NCBI RefSeq assembly: GCF_964033635.1 | Contig: NZ_OZ035533.1 | Location: 5,861,001 to 5,925,000, forward strand | From: Chitinophaga sp. MM2321 | GTDB lineage: Bacteria; Bacteroidota; Bacteroidia; Chitinophagales; Chitinophagaceae | Direction of reading: 5' to 3' | DNA: 64,000 nt | Part shown: positions 9,769-17,602 of the stretch, piece by piece | Layout of the letters: each line of letters begins with the position of its first letter | How positions within the stretch are numbered: the stretch's first letter is position 1 | Program-made: the position numbers and the translations under genes | The notes under the pieces: generated by a model | Databases searched by the model: none | Seen by the model: only the letters and a program-made list of their open reading frames with translations | What the model was told of the DNA's origin: nothing

Positions 9769-10431
9769 ATGTCACTGTTATCATTTCAGCAGGCACTCAC
9801 TGATCTCATCGCCTCCCCGCAACTATGCGTAGCAGCGCGGCACAATCCTAACAGCACCTTCGCCCCGTACGACCTTACACTGATGGAGCGGATGCGGCTG
9901 CGAACAGCTGTATTTCAAAAAGGAATGTCTGTGAGCTGCACGTTATACCGGGTAAACAGGATCACGCCTATTTACACCATGCTGCCATATACCTGTTTGC
10001 TGCTGGGCCCACAACTGGTACCGCTGGCAGAAGAATTCTGGCAAACCTTCAACAGATCTGACCTGCAATTTAAAAAGGAGATTGAACTATTTGCCGCATT
10101 TCTCCAAGGGAAAATAAGGGACGAATCTATACAGCACCCTTACCTGCGGGAGATCCTGGCAATGGAAACTGCCATCAATGAATTGAAGTTTCTGCCCCGG
10201 GAAAAGTTGTTGCGGGAAGAAGATCACACCGGATCACTGCATCCGCTGATCAGGACCGTACCCTTTGATCATGAGCCGGAACCCTTGCTCTACGAGCTTT
10301 CCAACATGCAGGTACCGGCATTCATGGATAGTACGGGCAGCTATTTACTGGTGATAGATTACCGGGAAGAAGAAATGGTGTTCAGCACACTGCCTCAATT
10401 TGCAGAAGCAGTGGCGTTGAACGACCTATAA
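9769..10431 (+). CDS. DUF2063-like (BufC/HvfC-type) partner of the MNIO enzyme
   Basis: 220 residues, soluble. The N-terminal half has the DUF2063-like layout: FQQALTDLI, then TLYRVNRITPIYTMLPYTCLLLG, FW...DLQFKKEIELFAAFL and HPYLREILAMETA. The C-terminal half (about 150-220) is a small alpha/beta region that could be the peptide-recognition part. In MNIO pathways such partner proteins bind the leader peptide and deliver it to the oxidase. The assignment rests on the short pattern plus position 14 bp after the DUF692 gene. The last six bases overlap the convergent MFS gene, with no terminator in between. Confidence 0.7.
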   Translation: MSLLSFQQALTDLIASPQLCVAARHNPNSTFAPYDLTLMERMRLRTAVFQKGMSVSCTLYRVNRITPIYTMLPYTCLLLGPQLVPLAEEFWQTFNRSDLQFKKEIELFAAFLQGKIRDESIQHPYLREILAMETAINELKFLPREKLLREEDHTGSLHPLIRTVPFDHEPEPLLYELSNMQVPAFMDSTGSYLLVIDYREEEMVFSTLPQFAEAVALNDL

Positions 10432-11589
10432 TTTTATGCGGGCAGACATCACGGCAATGGCGGCCCCCATCAAGGCAATCATAGTAAAAGAAACGGCGAG
10501 ACTGGTAGCCTGCGCAACAAATCCTATTAACGGCGGCCCGAATAAAAAACCGAGGTAACCGATAGTAGAAACCGTTGCCAGCGCCATTCCCGGCGATAAT
10601 ACCTTTGACTTTCCGGCAGCACTGTAGATAAGTGGCACTACCGCTGAAACACCGGCGCCCACCAGCATAAAGCCCAGTGTTGCACTAATGAAGTAAGGGA
10701 AAATTACTGCTATCATCAACCCCGTAGCGGTCAGGATACCACTGATCAGTAACATCTTTTTTACACCAAGCTTCGTTGTAATCTTGTCTGCCACAAAACG
10801 TCCTGCAGCCATCGTACTCATAAATGCGGCGTATCCTGCACCAGACAAGCCATCCCTTACCTGCACCACTCTTCTGAAATAGACCCCGCTCCAGTCAAAC
10901 ATAGTACCCTCGCAGATCATAGAGCACATGGCGATAATACCCAGTGTCAGCAAAAACATATCTGGCCGCGCAAACATAGGCTGGTTGGCCTGCAAATTGG
11001 TATCGTGCGGAACAATGCGCCGCATTGCCAGCAGGATGATTGTCCAGGCGATAGCCGTGATCAGCAGAAAATGATATACAATAGAGATGTGCAATCCGTT
11101 CATGGCAGTACCAATGGCAGCACCGGTAAAACCGGCCACGCTCCATAGTCCGTGAAAAGAGGCCATGATAGAGCGTCCGTACATGGCTTCCACCGCCACT
11201 GCCTGTGTATTCATCGCGATGTTGGTCAGATTACCGAAGAAGCCAAAAAACACGAGGATCATGATCAATTCCCAGGGTGCTGTAGCAAGCCCCAGTAGCG
11301 GCAACAAAGCCCCATAAGCCGTTGCCGCGATGATCAGCACCTGCTTACTGCCAAACCTGGATACCAGCATACCAGCCACCGGCAATGATATAATAGATCC
11401 TACCGGCAACGCCAGTAAAACACTACCCAAACCGGCATCATTCAATCCCAATGCCTGCTGTATATCAGGAATACGGGATGCCCAGCTGGCAAAACATAAC
11501 CCTGAAAGAAAAAACAAAGCACTCACCGCTATCCGGGATATCCGGGCGTTTCTTTTATGAACAATGTCCACCGACAATTCCTGTAACAT
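10426..11589 (-). CDS. MFS transporter, YbjJ-like
   Basis: 387 residues with about 12 membrane helices. N-terminal ALFFLSGLCFASWASRIPDIQ and GSVLLALPVGSIISLP match the fucose-permease / YbjJ branch of the major facilitator family, and GTMFDWSGVYFR in the middle is typical of YbjJ. It starts 26 bp after the DeoR regulator and is co-oriented with it, so the two probably form one operon. A sugar or sugar-derivative substrate is suggested by the regulator family only. The 3' end overlaps the MNIO partner gene on the other strand by 6 bp. Confidence 0.88.
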   Translation of the reverse strand: MLQELSVDIVHKRNARISRIAVSALFFLSGLCFASWASRIPDIQQALGLNDAGLGSVLLALPVGSIISLPVAGMLVSRFGSKQVLIIAATAYGALLPLLGLATAPWELIMILVFFGFFGNLTNIAMNTQAVAVEAMYGRSIMASFHGLWSVAGFTGAAIGTAMNGLHISIVYHFLLITAIAWTIILLAMRRIVPHDTNLQANQPMFARPDMFLLTLGIIAMCSMICEGTMFDWSGVYFRRVVQVRDGLSGAGYAAFMSTMAAGRFVADKITTKLGVKKMLLISGILTATGLMIAVIFPYFISATLGFMLVGAGVSAVVPLIYSAAGKSKVLSPGMALATVSTIGYLGFLFGPPLIGFVAQATSLAVSFTMIALMGAAIAVMSARIKL

Positions 11590-11615
11590 CTCTTTTTGAA
11601 TAAAAATGATAGTAG

Positions 11616-12362
11616 TTAAATAACCTGTATCCCCAGGTCAACATATGGTTTAAGAGAAGGCAGATCCGGATTATCAGTAATGATGGTATCCAGTCCTGTA
11701 ATTTCACATACTTTATATGGTTCGGCAGTGCCCATTTTATCGCTTGTAGCCAGTGCTATCGTTTTATTGGCCGATTCCACCATCACACTTTTTACATCCG
11801 CTTCGCCGAGGTCCAGCCCTGTTACACCCGCATCCGGATGCAGACTGCAAATACCCAGGAAACACAGATCCGCATGCACTTTCCGGAGCATATTGATCGT
11901 ATCCATTCCGCCGGCTGTCTGCGAATCCTTGCCGATACGCCCACCGGTGAACACCACCTCTATAACGGGATGCTCTATGAGCTGCGCTACAATGGGAACA
12001 CTATTTGTGACAACCGTAAGATGAAGATTTGGTGGGAAGAGTTGAACGAGTGTTAAGGTAGATGTACCCCCATCGATAATGATCGTTTGTCCGTCATGCA
12101 GGAATGACAACGCCTTGCGGGCAATATGTTTCTTATCATCTTCATGATAGCGGATACGCTCTTTAAAACTGTAGGGATTGGGAGAATGAGGAATAGCGCC
12201 GCCCCTGACTTTGATCAGTTGCCCGCTTTGTGCCAATACTTCCAGGTCGCGGCGCACCGTATCTTCCGATACCTGTAAGTCGCTGCTCAGTTCTGTTTGA
12301 AGTACTTTCTGATCCGTTTGCAGCTTTTTAAGGATATAATCCAGCCTTTCCTCTTTTAACAT
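11616..12362 (-). CDS. DeoR/GlpR-family transcriptional regulator
   Basis: 248 residues from the ATG at 12362. Residues 3-58 form the winged HTH (RLDYILKKLQTDQKVLQTELSSDL, VSEDTVRRDLEVL, with the typical RGGA wing). The C-terminal sugar-phosphate-sensing domain shows IIIDGGTSTLTL, VVTNSVPI and FTGGRI, ending in ITGLDTIITDNP. A longer open frame begins at 12551 but would overlap the divergent nucleotidase gene, so it was rejected. It probably represses its own operon (with the MFS gene) and perhaps the nucleotidase, through the repeats listed at 12406-12440. Confidence 0.92.
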   Translation of the reverse strand: MLKEERLDYILKKLQTDQKVLQTELSSDLQVSEDTVRRDLEVLAQSGQLIKVRGGAIPHSPNPYSFKERIRYHEDDKKHIARKALSFLHDGQTIIIDGGTSTLTLVQLFPPNLHLTVVTNSVPIVAQLIEHPVIEVVFTGGRIGKDSQTAGGMDTINMLRKVHADLCFLGICSLHPDAGVTGLDLGEADVKSVMVESANKTIALATSDKMGTAEPYKVCEITGLDTIITDNPDLPSLKPYVDLGIQVI

Positions 12363-12395
12363 GCTTATGCTATTTTCTGCAATATTATGAAATAA

Positions 12396-12429
12396 TTTGC
12401 AATAATTTGCGAGAAACAGCATAACTTTG
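12396..12429 (+). promoter_or_regulatory. Promoter of the deoxynucleotidase gene
   Basis: TTTG (12396-12399), 22-bp spacer, TAACTTTG (12422-12429): both Bacteroidota boxes are exact. The start codon is 16 bp downstream. Confidence 0.75.
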
Positions 12430-12440
12430 CAATAAACAGC
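12406..12440. promoter_or_regulatory. Direct repeats, candidate DeoR operator
   Basis: TTTGCGAGAAACAGC (12406-12420) and TTTGCAATAAACAGC (12426-12440) match at 13 of 15 positions with a 20-bp period. They flank the -7 box of the nucleotidase promoter. A further TTTGCAATAA starts at 12396. Binding by the neighbouring DeoR protein is inferred. Confidence 0.5.
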
Positions 12441-12445
12441 AAAAT

Positions 12446-12985
12446 ATGGCAAGAATAGCAATCGATATGGATAATGTAATGGCAGATATAACGCAGCATT
12501 ATCTGAAATATTATGAAAACGAATATGGTGTAAGCATTGATCCGGCCACATTAAACGGACTTCCGGAAGGCAGTGCTTTCCCCGAAAAAGGTGCGGTCCG
12601 TCTTTTTTTAAATACCCCCGGTTTTTTCAGAACAGCGCCTGTAATGCCCGGCAGCCAGGAAGTAATTAAAGCATTAGCCGCGCAGCACGAGATCTTTATT
12701 GTATCTGCAGCGATGGAGTTTCCGCTCTCACTGGCTGAAAAGCTCGAGTGGCTGAATGAACACTTTCCTTTTATCAGCTGGCATAACATTGTATTCTGCG
12801 GCTCTAAAACCATTATTGACGCGGATTACATGATAGATGACTACGATAAGAACCTCCGGCATTTTAATGGGGAAAAATTATTGTTCACCGCTCCGCATAA
12901 TACGAACCTGACAGATTACAAACGGGTAAATAATTGGGAAGAAGTAGCAGAAGTATTTGCACTGAAAGGAGTGGCAAATGTGTAA
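12446..12985 (+). CDS. 5'(3')-deoxyribonucleotidase
   Basis: 179 residues, HAD superfamily, NT5C type. The nucleophile motif IDMDNVMAD gives D7 and D9, and the late acidic motif is DADYMIDDYDKN. Family members remove the phosphate from deoxynucleoside monophosphates in the cytoplasm. The gene is divergent from the DeoR regulator with an 83-bp shared promoter region, so joint control is likely. A role in nucleotide salvage fits the family, but the true substrate could be another small phosphate ester. Confidence 0.85.
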   Translation: MARIAIDMDNVMADITQHYLKYYENEYGVSIDPATLNGLPEGSAFPEKGAVRLFLNTPGFFRTAPVMPGSQEVIKALAAQHEIFIVSAAMEFPLSLAEKLEWLNEHFPFISWHNIVFCGSKTIIDADYMIDDYDKNLRHFNGEKLLFTAPHNTNLTDYKRVNNWEEVAEVFALKGVANV

Positions 12986-13027
12986 CAGCGTGGAACATGG
13001 CAATTATAAACGGCATCAGGGCCTGTC

Positions 13028-13639
13028 TCAGGCCTTTTTGCCGTGTACCTGTTTCCGGAGCCCCGCCAGCTCCTTCTTCACCTGGATCACATCATCTTTT
13101 AGTGTGGCATAACTTTTAAGCAGGTGGTGGTGTTCTTCCAGTAACTTATAATATTTCTCCCGCAGCAACATCATTTCCTCACTGTCTGTTTGCCGCGCCT
13201 CCTGCACATTACCCGGATTCAGAAAAGCTTCCGTACTCATATCCAGCCCTTTTGCCACACGTTCCAGTTCGTCCGGTGAAAAGACTTCCTTCTCAAAAAC
13301 ATTATACATCGTGCGCCGGCTCATTCCCAGGCGCTCCGCCAGTTTACTTTTATTCAACCCTTTTTCCGCAATCAGGTTCTGAAGCCGGTCGCCATGGTGC
13401 AGGCTTTTATCCCCACTCATTTCCATCGCCCCATTCCATCTTACAAATTCATCAGGGGTAATTCCTATCAGGATACAGAAACGCTCCATGGTAGTGCGTT
13501 TCATATCACTTTTGCGTAAATGATAATGCGCGATCTGGTTGGTAAATCCGGCCATTTTGGCAAAATCAACGATTTTAATTTTCTTCTGCCTGAGTATCTG
13601 CTTTAACCGCTGACCCATGTGTATCAGACTCGATTGCAT
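13028..13639 (-). CDS. Regulator with two XRE-type HTH domains and a C-terminal coiled coil
   Basis: 203 residues. HTH 1 is at about 8-65 (MGQRLKQILRQKKIKIVDFA, GFTNQIAHYHLRKSD). HTH 2 is at about 78-135 (LQNLIAEKGLNKSKLAERLG, MSRRTMYNVFEKE). A heptad-like helix from about 155 to 200 (LLREKYYKLLEEHHHLLKSY) should dimerise the protein. The spacing suggests binding to direct or inverted sites one or two turns apart. Its upstream region carries an inverted repeat and 20-bp-period TTGATAA repeats, which makes autoregulation plausible. No toxin or phage gene is adjacent. Confidence 0.85.
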   Translation of the reverse strand: MQSSLIHMGQRLKQILRQKKIKIVDFAKMAGFTNQIAHYHLRKSDMKRTTMERFCILIGITPDEFVRWNGAMEMSGDKSLHHGDRLQNLIAEKGLNKSKLAERLGMSRRTMYNVFEKEVFSPDELERVAKGLDMSTEAFLNPGNVQEARQTDSEEMMLLREKYYKLLEEHHHLLKSYATLKDDVIQVKKELAGLRKQVHGKKA

Positions 13640-13683
13640 CTTTGTTCGTTTTTATTTTAGTCCTGTAAGCAAGCGCACTGCCC

Positions 13684-13706
13684 GTTATATTGTCGTATAA
13701 TATAAC
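13684..13706. promoter_or_regulatory. Inverted repeat upstream of the XRE gene
   Basis: GTTATATT (13684-13691) and AATATAAC (13699-13706), 7-bp spacer, 45-67 bp upstream of the XRE start codon. Candidate operator. Confidence 0.4.
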
Positions 13707-13735
13707 AATAAATAATTCATTTCGTAAATAAAAAT

Positions 13736-13864
13736 ATCAAATTGAATAAAAATTTTTCGGGAGAAAACCGGGAGCAGAGATGCAGAACTAACGGTTACGA
13801 ACACACGCAATGAAGATTTGATAACACTGATTACAATTTGATAATAGCAAATACAAATTGATAA
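13736..13864. repeat. TTGATAA repeat array with 20-bp period
   Basis: TTGATAA occurs at 13818, 13838 and 13858, exactly 20 bp apart, in the extended form AATTTGATAAYA. An inverted copy (ATCAAATTG) lies at 13736-13744. The period of about two helical turns puts the sites on one face of the DNA, as in operator or iteron arrays. Confidence 0.6.
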
Positions 13865-14038
13865 CGAATGTAAAAAGGCGAGTAATTGAAATGCAACTGG
13901 TAATTACAAAACGAATCACTAATAATTATAAATTCTGCAGCTACATCTAACAAAACCCTTTACCACAGCACGTTTCACAGGGTCATGATTTTTTTTATAA
14001 AAGTCAAAATTTCTGATTATAATTTGCATGATTATAAA

Positions 14039-14046
14039 TACATTTG
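14039..14046 (+). promoter_or_regulatory. -7 box TACATTTG before the 92-residue gene
   Basis: Exact TAnnTTTG match, about 80 bp upstream of the ATG at 14129. No clear TTTG at the -33 distance. Confidence 0.4.
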
Positions 14047-14128
14047 CTTATACACAAAATACATGCGCTATATGTTACAAAAACACAGTTTTGTTACCCT
14101 TTCTAATAACCAATAAATAAAAGCTGCT

Positions 14129-14407
14129 ATGAGTAAAGAAACAGTAAACATGTTACTTGATATCCACGAAAGATTTTCTACGCTCTCCACCTCTTTCCGG
14201 GAGAAGGTATGTGAGGAATGTAGCTGGAGCATACCTACTTTTTATCGCAAAATGCGGGGAAGGGATAAACCCAATCCACATGAGAAAGGAAAAACTATTC
14301 CGGCACTCAGCAATGCAGAAAAACAGAAAATCATTCAGTTAATGGAGGAAGTGTATCTCACTACGGGGATATACATGGAAAAATACCGGAAGCTGTTCAC
14401 TAAATGA
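14129..14407 (+). CDS. Small HTH-like protein of unknown function
   Basis: 92 residues. I do not recognise the family. The segment FREKVCEECSWSIPTFYRKMRG has the spacing of a helix-turn-helix with an arginine-rich recognition helix. The middle is basic and flexible, and the C-terminus (about 60-90) is a helix ending EKYRKLF. It has its own -7 box and a strong terminator 59 bp after the stop, so it is a monocistronic gene. It faces the double-HTH regulator across the TTGATAA repeats, which may control it. A small DNA-binding protein is the simplest guess. Confidence 0.7.
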   Translation: MSKETVNMLLDIHERFSTLSTSFREKVCEECSWSIPTFYRKMRGRDKPNPHEKGKTIPALSNAEKQKIIQLMEEVYLTTGIYMEKYRKLFTK

Positions 14408-14465
14408 ATTCACTTCCCTTATCCAGTGTTTGAAAATATAGGCTGTAAAGAAAAGACTTCACCAT

Positions 14466-14502
14466 AAAGCCTTCTGCTCCCGCTACGGGAACAGAAGGCT
14501 TT
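14466..14502 (+). terminator. Intrinsic terminator after the 92-residue gene
   Basis: AAAGCCTTCTGCTCCCG pairs with CGGGAACAGAAGGCTTT (one mismatch), 3-nt loop, then ATTATTTT. Confidence 0.85.
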
Positions 14503-14675
14503 ATTATTTTATCAAAAAAAAGCCGCTTTTATTGACCGGTTTCCGGCAAATATTGAAAAATAACCCGCTTTTAATATCGTTTCTTAGATTTTTTCTACCA
14601 AACCGTCTGGTTTTTCTTAAATTTAAAGCCCGTTAGGAAATGCTTATAATTAACCAATAAACAATTGATGGTGCT

Positions 14676-16589
14676 ATGTCGTACCCATACCAGATCAGAA
14701 CAATAGAAGAATATCAGGAAGCTTATCAGCAAAGTGTAGTTGACCCGGAAGGTTTCTGGGCAAATGTTGCCGACCATTTTTACTGGCGCCGTAAGTGGGA
14801 TAAAGTATTGGACTGGAACTTTAAAGATCCGGAAATCAAATGGTTTACAGGCGGTAAGCTGAATATTACAGAAAACTGCCTTGACCGTCATCTCGGTACG
14901 CTGGGACACAAACCGGCTATTATCTGGGAACCCAACGATCCGGAAGAACACCACCGTATTATTACCTACCGCGACCTCTATAATAAAGTTTGCCAGTTTG
15001 CAAATGTGCTGAAGAATAATGGCGTAAAAAAAGGTGACCGTGTATGTATTTACATGGGCATGATCCCCGAACTCGCCATTTCTGTTCTCGCCTGTGCCCG
15101 CATAGGCGCCATCCACTCCGTAGTATTTGGCGGCTTCAGTGCCCAATCAATTGCCGACAGGATCCAGGATGCACAATGTAACCTCGTTATCACCTGCGAT
15201 GGTGCATACCGTGGCAGCAAGGACATCCCCCTGAAATCTGTGATCGATGATGCCCTGATGGCATGCCCTTCCGTAAAAAAAGTAATCGTGTGCACCCGCA
15301 CCCGCACCCCGGTAAGCATGCTGAAAGGAAGAGATGTGTGGTGGGAAGATGAAATTAAACAGGTGGAAACAATGGGCAACCCTCCCTGCCCTGCCGAAGA
15401 AATGGATGCGGAAGATATGCTCTTCATCCTGTATACTTCCGGCTCTACCGGCAAGCCAAAAGGCGTGGTACACACCTGTGGCGGCTATATGGTCTATGCC
15501 AACTATACTTTTGTAAACACCTTCCAGTACCAACCGGGCGAAGTTTACTTCTGTACGGCTGATATTGGCTGGATCACCGGCCATAGCTACATCGTATACG
15601 GCCCGCTCAGCGCAGGCGCCACCACTCTCATGTTTGAAGGCGTACCCACCTATCCGGATGCCGGCAGACTATGGGAAATCACTGACAAATTCCGTGTCAA
15701 CACTTTATATACCGCACCAACAGCCATCCGCAGCTTAATGAGCTACGGCCTGGGACCTGTGAATCATAAGGACCTCAGCTCACTCAAAAAACTGGGCAGC
15801 GTAGGTGAACCCATCAACGAAGAAGCATGGCACTGGTTTAAAGATAATATCGGTAAAGGCAGATGCCCTATCGTAGATACCTGGTGGCAAACAGAAACCG
15901 GTGGCATCATGATCACCCCCCTGGCCGGTATCACCAAAGAAAAACCAGGATTCGCCACCCTTCCGTTACCAGGTGTACAACCTATGCTGGTTGATGAAAA
16001 CGGTAAGGAAATAAAAGGTAACGGTGTAAATGGTAATCTCTGTATAAAATTCCCCTGGCCCGGCATGCTCCGCACCACTTACGGCGATCATGAACGTTTC
16101 CGTAATACCTATTTCTCCACCTACGAAAATCTCTATTTCACCGGAGATGGCTGTATGAGAGATGAAGAGGGCTACTACCGCATTACCGGCCGTGTAGATG
16201 ATGTACTCAACGTAAGTGGTCACCGCATTGGTACCGCCGAAGTGGAAAATGCCATCAACATGCATGCTGGTGTGATAGAAAGCGCCGTGGTAGGATATCC
16301 ACACGATATAAAAGGACAAGGGATCTATGCATATGTGATTCTGGAAAGACAGACACATGATTCAGAACTGAGTAAAAAAGACATTGCACAAACCGTAGCC
16401 CGTATCATCGGCCCCATTGCCAAACCGGATAAAATCCAGTTTGTAACTGGGTTGCCTAAAACACGTTCCGGCAAAATTATGCGCCGCATCCTGCGCAAAA
16501 TAGCCGAAAACGATCTGGACAACGTAGGCGATACCTCTACGCTCCTGGATCCCGGAGTAGTGGACGAAATCAAGCGCGGAAAATTATAG
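14676..16589 (+). CDS. acs: Acetyl-CoA synthetase
   Basis: 637 residues, the usual size. AMP-forming ligase motifs: YTSGSTGKPKG (ATP loop), DTWWQTETGG (adenine/acyl pocket with the acetate-specific Trp), the hinge region GRVDDVLNVSGHRIGTAEVE, and PKTRSGKIMRRILRK carrying the catalytic lysine that is acetylated in many bacteria. It converts acetate, ATP and CoA to acetyl-CoA in the cytoplasm. The gene stands alone, with terminators on both sides. No regulatory site could be identified upstream. Confidence 0.97.
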   Translation: MSYPYQIRTIEEYQEAYQQSVVDPEGFWANVADHFYWRRKWDKVLDWNFKDPEIKWFTGGKLNITENCLDRHLGTLGHKPAIIWEPNDPEEHHRIITYRDLYNKVCQFANVLKNNGVKKGDRVCIYMGMIPELAISVLACARIGAIHSVVFGGFSAQSIADRIQDAQCNLVITCDGAYRGSKDIPLKSVIDDALMACPSVKKVIVCTRTRTPVSMLKGRDVWWEDEIKQVETMGNPPCPAEEMDAEDMLFILYTSGSTGKPKGVVHTCGGYMVYANYTFVNTFQYQPGEVYFCTADIGWITGHSYIVYGPLSAGATTLMFEGVPTYPDAGRLWEITDKFRVNTLYTAPTAIRSLMSYGLGPVNHKDLSSLKKLGSVGEPINEEAWHWFKDNIGKGRCPIVDTWWQTETGGIMITPLAGITKEKPGFATLPLPGVQPMLVDENGKEIKGNGVNGNLCIKFPWPGMLRTTYGDHERFRNTYFSTYENLYFTGDGCMRDEEGYYRITGRVDDVLNVSGHRIGTAEVENAINMHAGVIESAVVGYPHDIKGQGIYAYVILERQTHDSELSKKDIAQTVARIIGPIAKPDKIQFVTGLPKTRSGKIMRRILRKIAENDLDNVGDTSTLLDPGVVDEIKRGKL

Positions 16590-16630
16590 TAGAAAATTAA
16601 TCAGCACACCGATTAATTGATTAATCCTAT

Positions 16631-16690
16631 TAGCCTGATGAGTAAAGATCGAAGCACGCTTCCTTCTCCGCTCGTCAGGCTACTTTTTTT
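16631..16690 (+). terminator. Intrinsic terminator of acs
   Basis: TAGCCTGATGAG (16631-16642) pairs with CTCGTCAGGCTA (16671-16682), with a smaller GAAGC/GCTTC hairpin inside, then a T-run to 16690. Confidence 0.85.
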
Positions 16691-16700
16691 ACAATAAAAA

Positions 16701-16728
16701 AGCGCGCACCATCCGAGTGGAGCGCGCT
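16701..16728 (-). terminator. Minus-strand hairpin terminator
   Basis: AGCGCGC / GCGCGCT with a 14-nt loop. On the minus strand it is followed by TTTTTTATTG. It lies 167 bp past the transpeptidase stop. Confidence 0.7.
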
Positions 16729-16894
16729 CTTCACAGGATCTGACCCGCCTTATATATTGGAGTCATGGTGCAGCAGTGTTGTCTGCTGCGCCACTAGATG
16801 CCGGTGGGGCTATTTATTCTCCTGTAAACATACAACAACCTGCTGCCACAGGAAATCACCCTCATCTTCTTTCCACAAAAATCTTTCCTGTTTT

Positions 16895-17461
16895 TCAACG
16901 ACGGATCACCACCGGTGTTCCTACTTTTATAACTTCATACAATTCATTTACATCCGCGTTCTTCATGCTGATGCAACCCAGCGTCCAGTTGATGCGGCCT
17001 TCCACATAACTGTCCCGGATACCGGCATTATACTCTACACCGTGAATACCAATCCCACCACCAATGGAAGCATTCCCCGACAATGCGCCTTTGGACTGTC
17101 GCTGATAAAACTTTTGCCAGGAATCCTCATTCGGATAATCAATCAGCAAAAACCGGCTCCAGCGATTGTCAAATCTTTTGCTAAGAATATGAAAAGTTCC
17201 TTCCGGTGTTCTACGATCCCCTTCAGACAACTTATCTGATTGATCCTTGTTTCCAAACACGACTTTATAAATTTTCCGTAAGGTTACATCTTCATACAAA
17301 TACAAACGATAATCGCTTTTATCTATCAATAAAAATATTTTATCCGGATTAATGTTGGCAGAATTTAACCGGGCATTGTAAAGATCGTTACTGCGTACGA
17401 ATCCGGATAATGGCAGTAACAGCAAAGCAATTACATACCAATAATAACGGCACTTCTCCAT
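16895..17461 (-). CDS. L,D-transpeptidase (YkuD family)
   Basis: 188 residues. An N-terminal hydrophobic segment (ALLLLPLSGFV) is a signal peptide or anchor. The YkuD domain covers about 40-187: IFLLIDKSDYRLYLYED, TPEGTFHIL, GIGIHGVEYN (the conserved His-Gly) and INWTLGCISMKNADV with the catalytic Cys. Such enzymes act in the periplasm, making 3-3 peptidoglycan cross-links or attaching proteins to the wall. The domain lacks the usual N-terminal binding module, so it is a minimal form. It is monocistronic. Confidence 0.92.
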   Translation of the reverse strand: MEKCRYYWYVIALLLLPLSGFVRSNDLYNARLNSANINPDKIFLLIDKSDYRLYLYEDVTLRKIYKVVFGNKDQSDKLSEGDRRTPEGTFHILSKRFDNRWSRFLLIDYPNEDSWQKFYQRQSKGALSGNASIGGGIGIHGVEYNAGIRDSYVEGRINWTLGCISMKNADVNELYEVIKVGTPVVIRR

Positions 17462-17532
17462 AGGGTGATTAAATATTTCTGATAACGCAGGAAGAGAATA
17501 ATTTATTGCAACAACCGCTTACACAAAATGAA

Positions 17533-17574
17533 GTAAGGCAGCAAAGAAGTTTATAAAACCCTTTACTGCCTTAC
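17533..17574 (-). terminator. Hairpin after the M16 protease gene
   Basis: GTAAGGCAG (17533-17541) / CTGCCTTAC (17566-17574), 24-nt loop, 29 bp past the stop. No strong T-run. Confidence 0.45.
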
Positions 17575-17602
17575 CTTACTTACGTATATATAAAACAATA
17601 TA

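Larger units (their letters stand above)
13640..14128. other. 489-bp AT-rich regulatory gap
   Basis: No gene seen. Holds the inverted repeat at 13684-13706, a four-site TTGATAA repeat array at 13736-13864, a duplicated GATTATAA (14015 and 14030) and a -7 box at 14039. Confidence 0.6.
16590..16894. other. Convergent gap between acs and the L,D-transpeptidase
   Basis: 305 bp. Contains two terminators (16631-16690, 16701-16728). The 165 bp from 16729 to 16894 show no gene on either strand. Confidence 0.55.

Noticed and set aside
12363..12551. N-terminal extension of the DeoR regulator
   Set aside because: It would overlap the divergent nucleotidase gene and its promoter; the HTH begins directly after the ATG at 12362.
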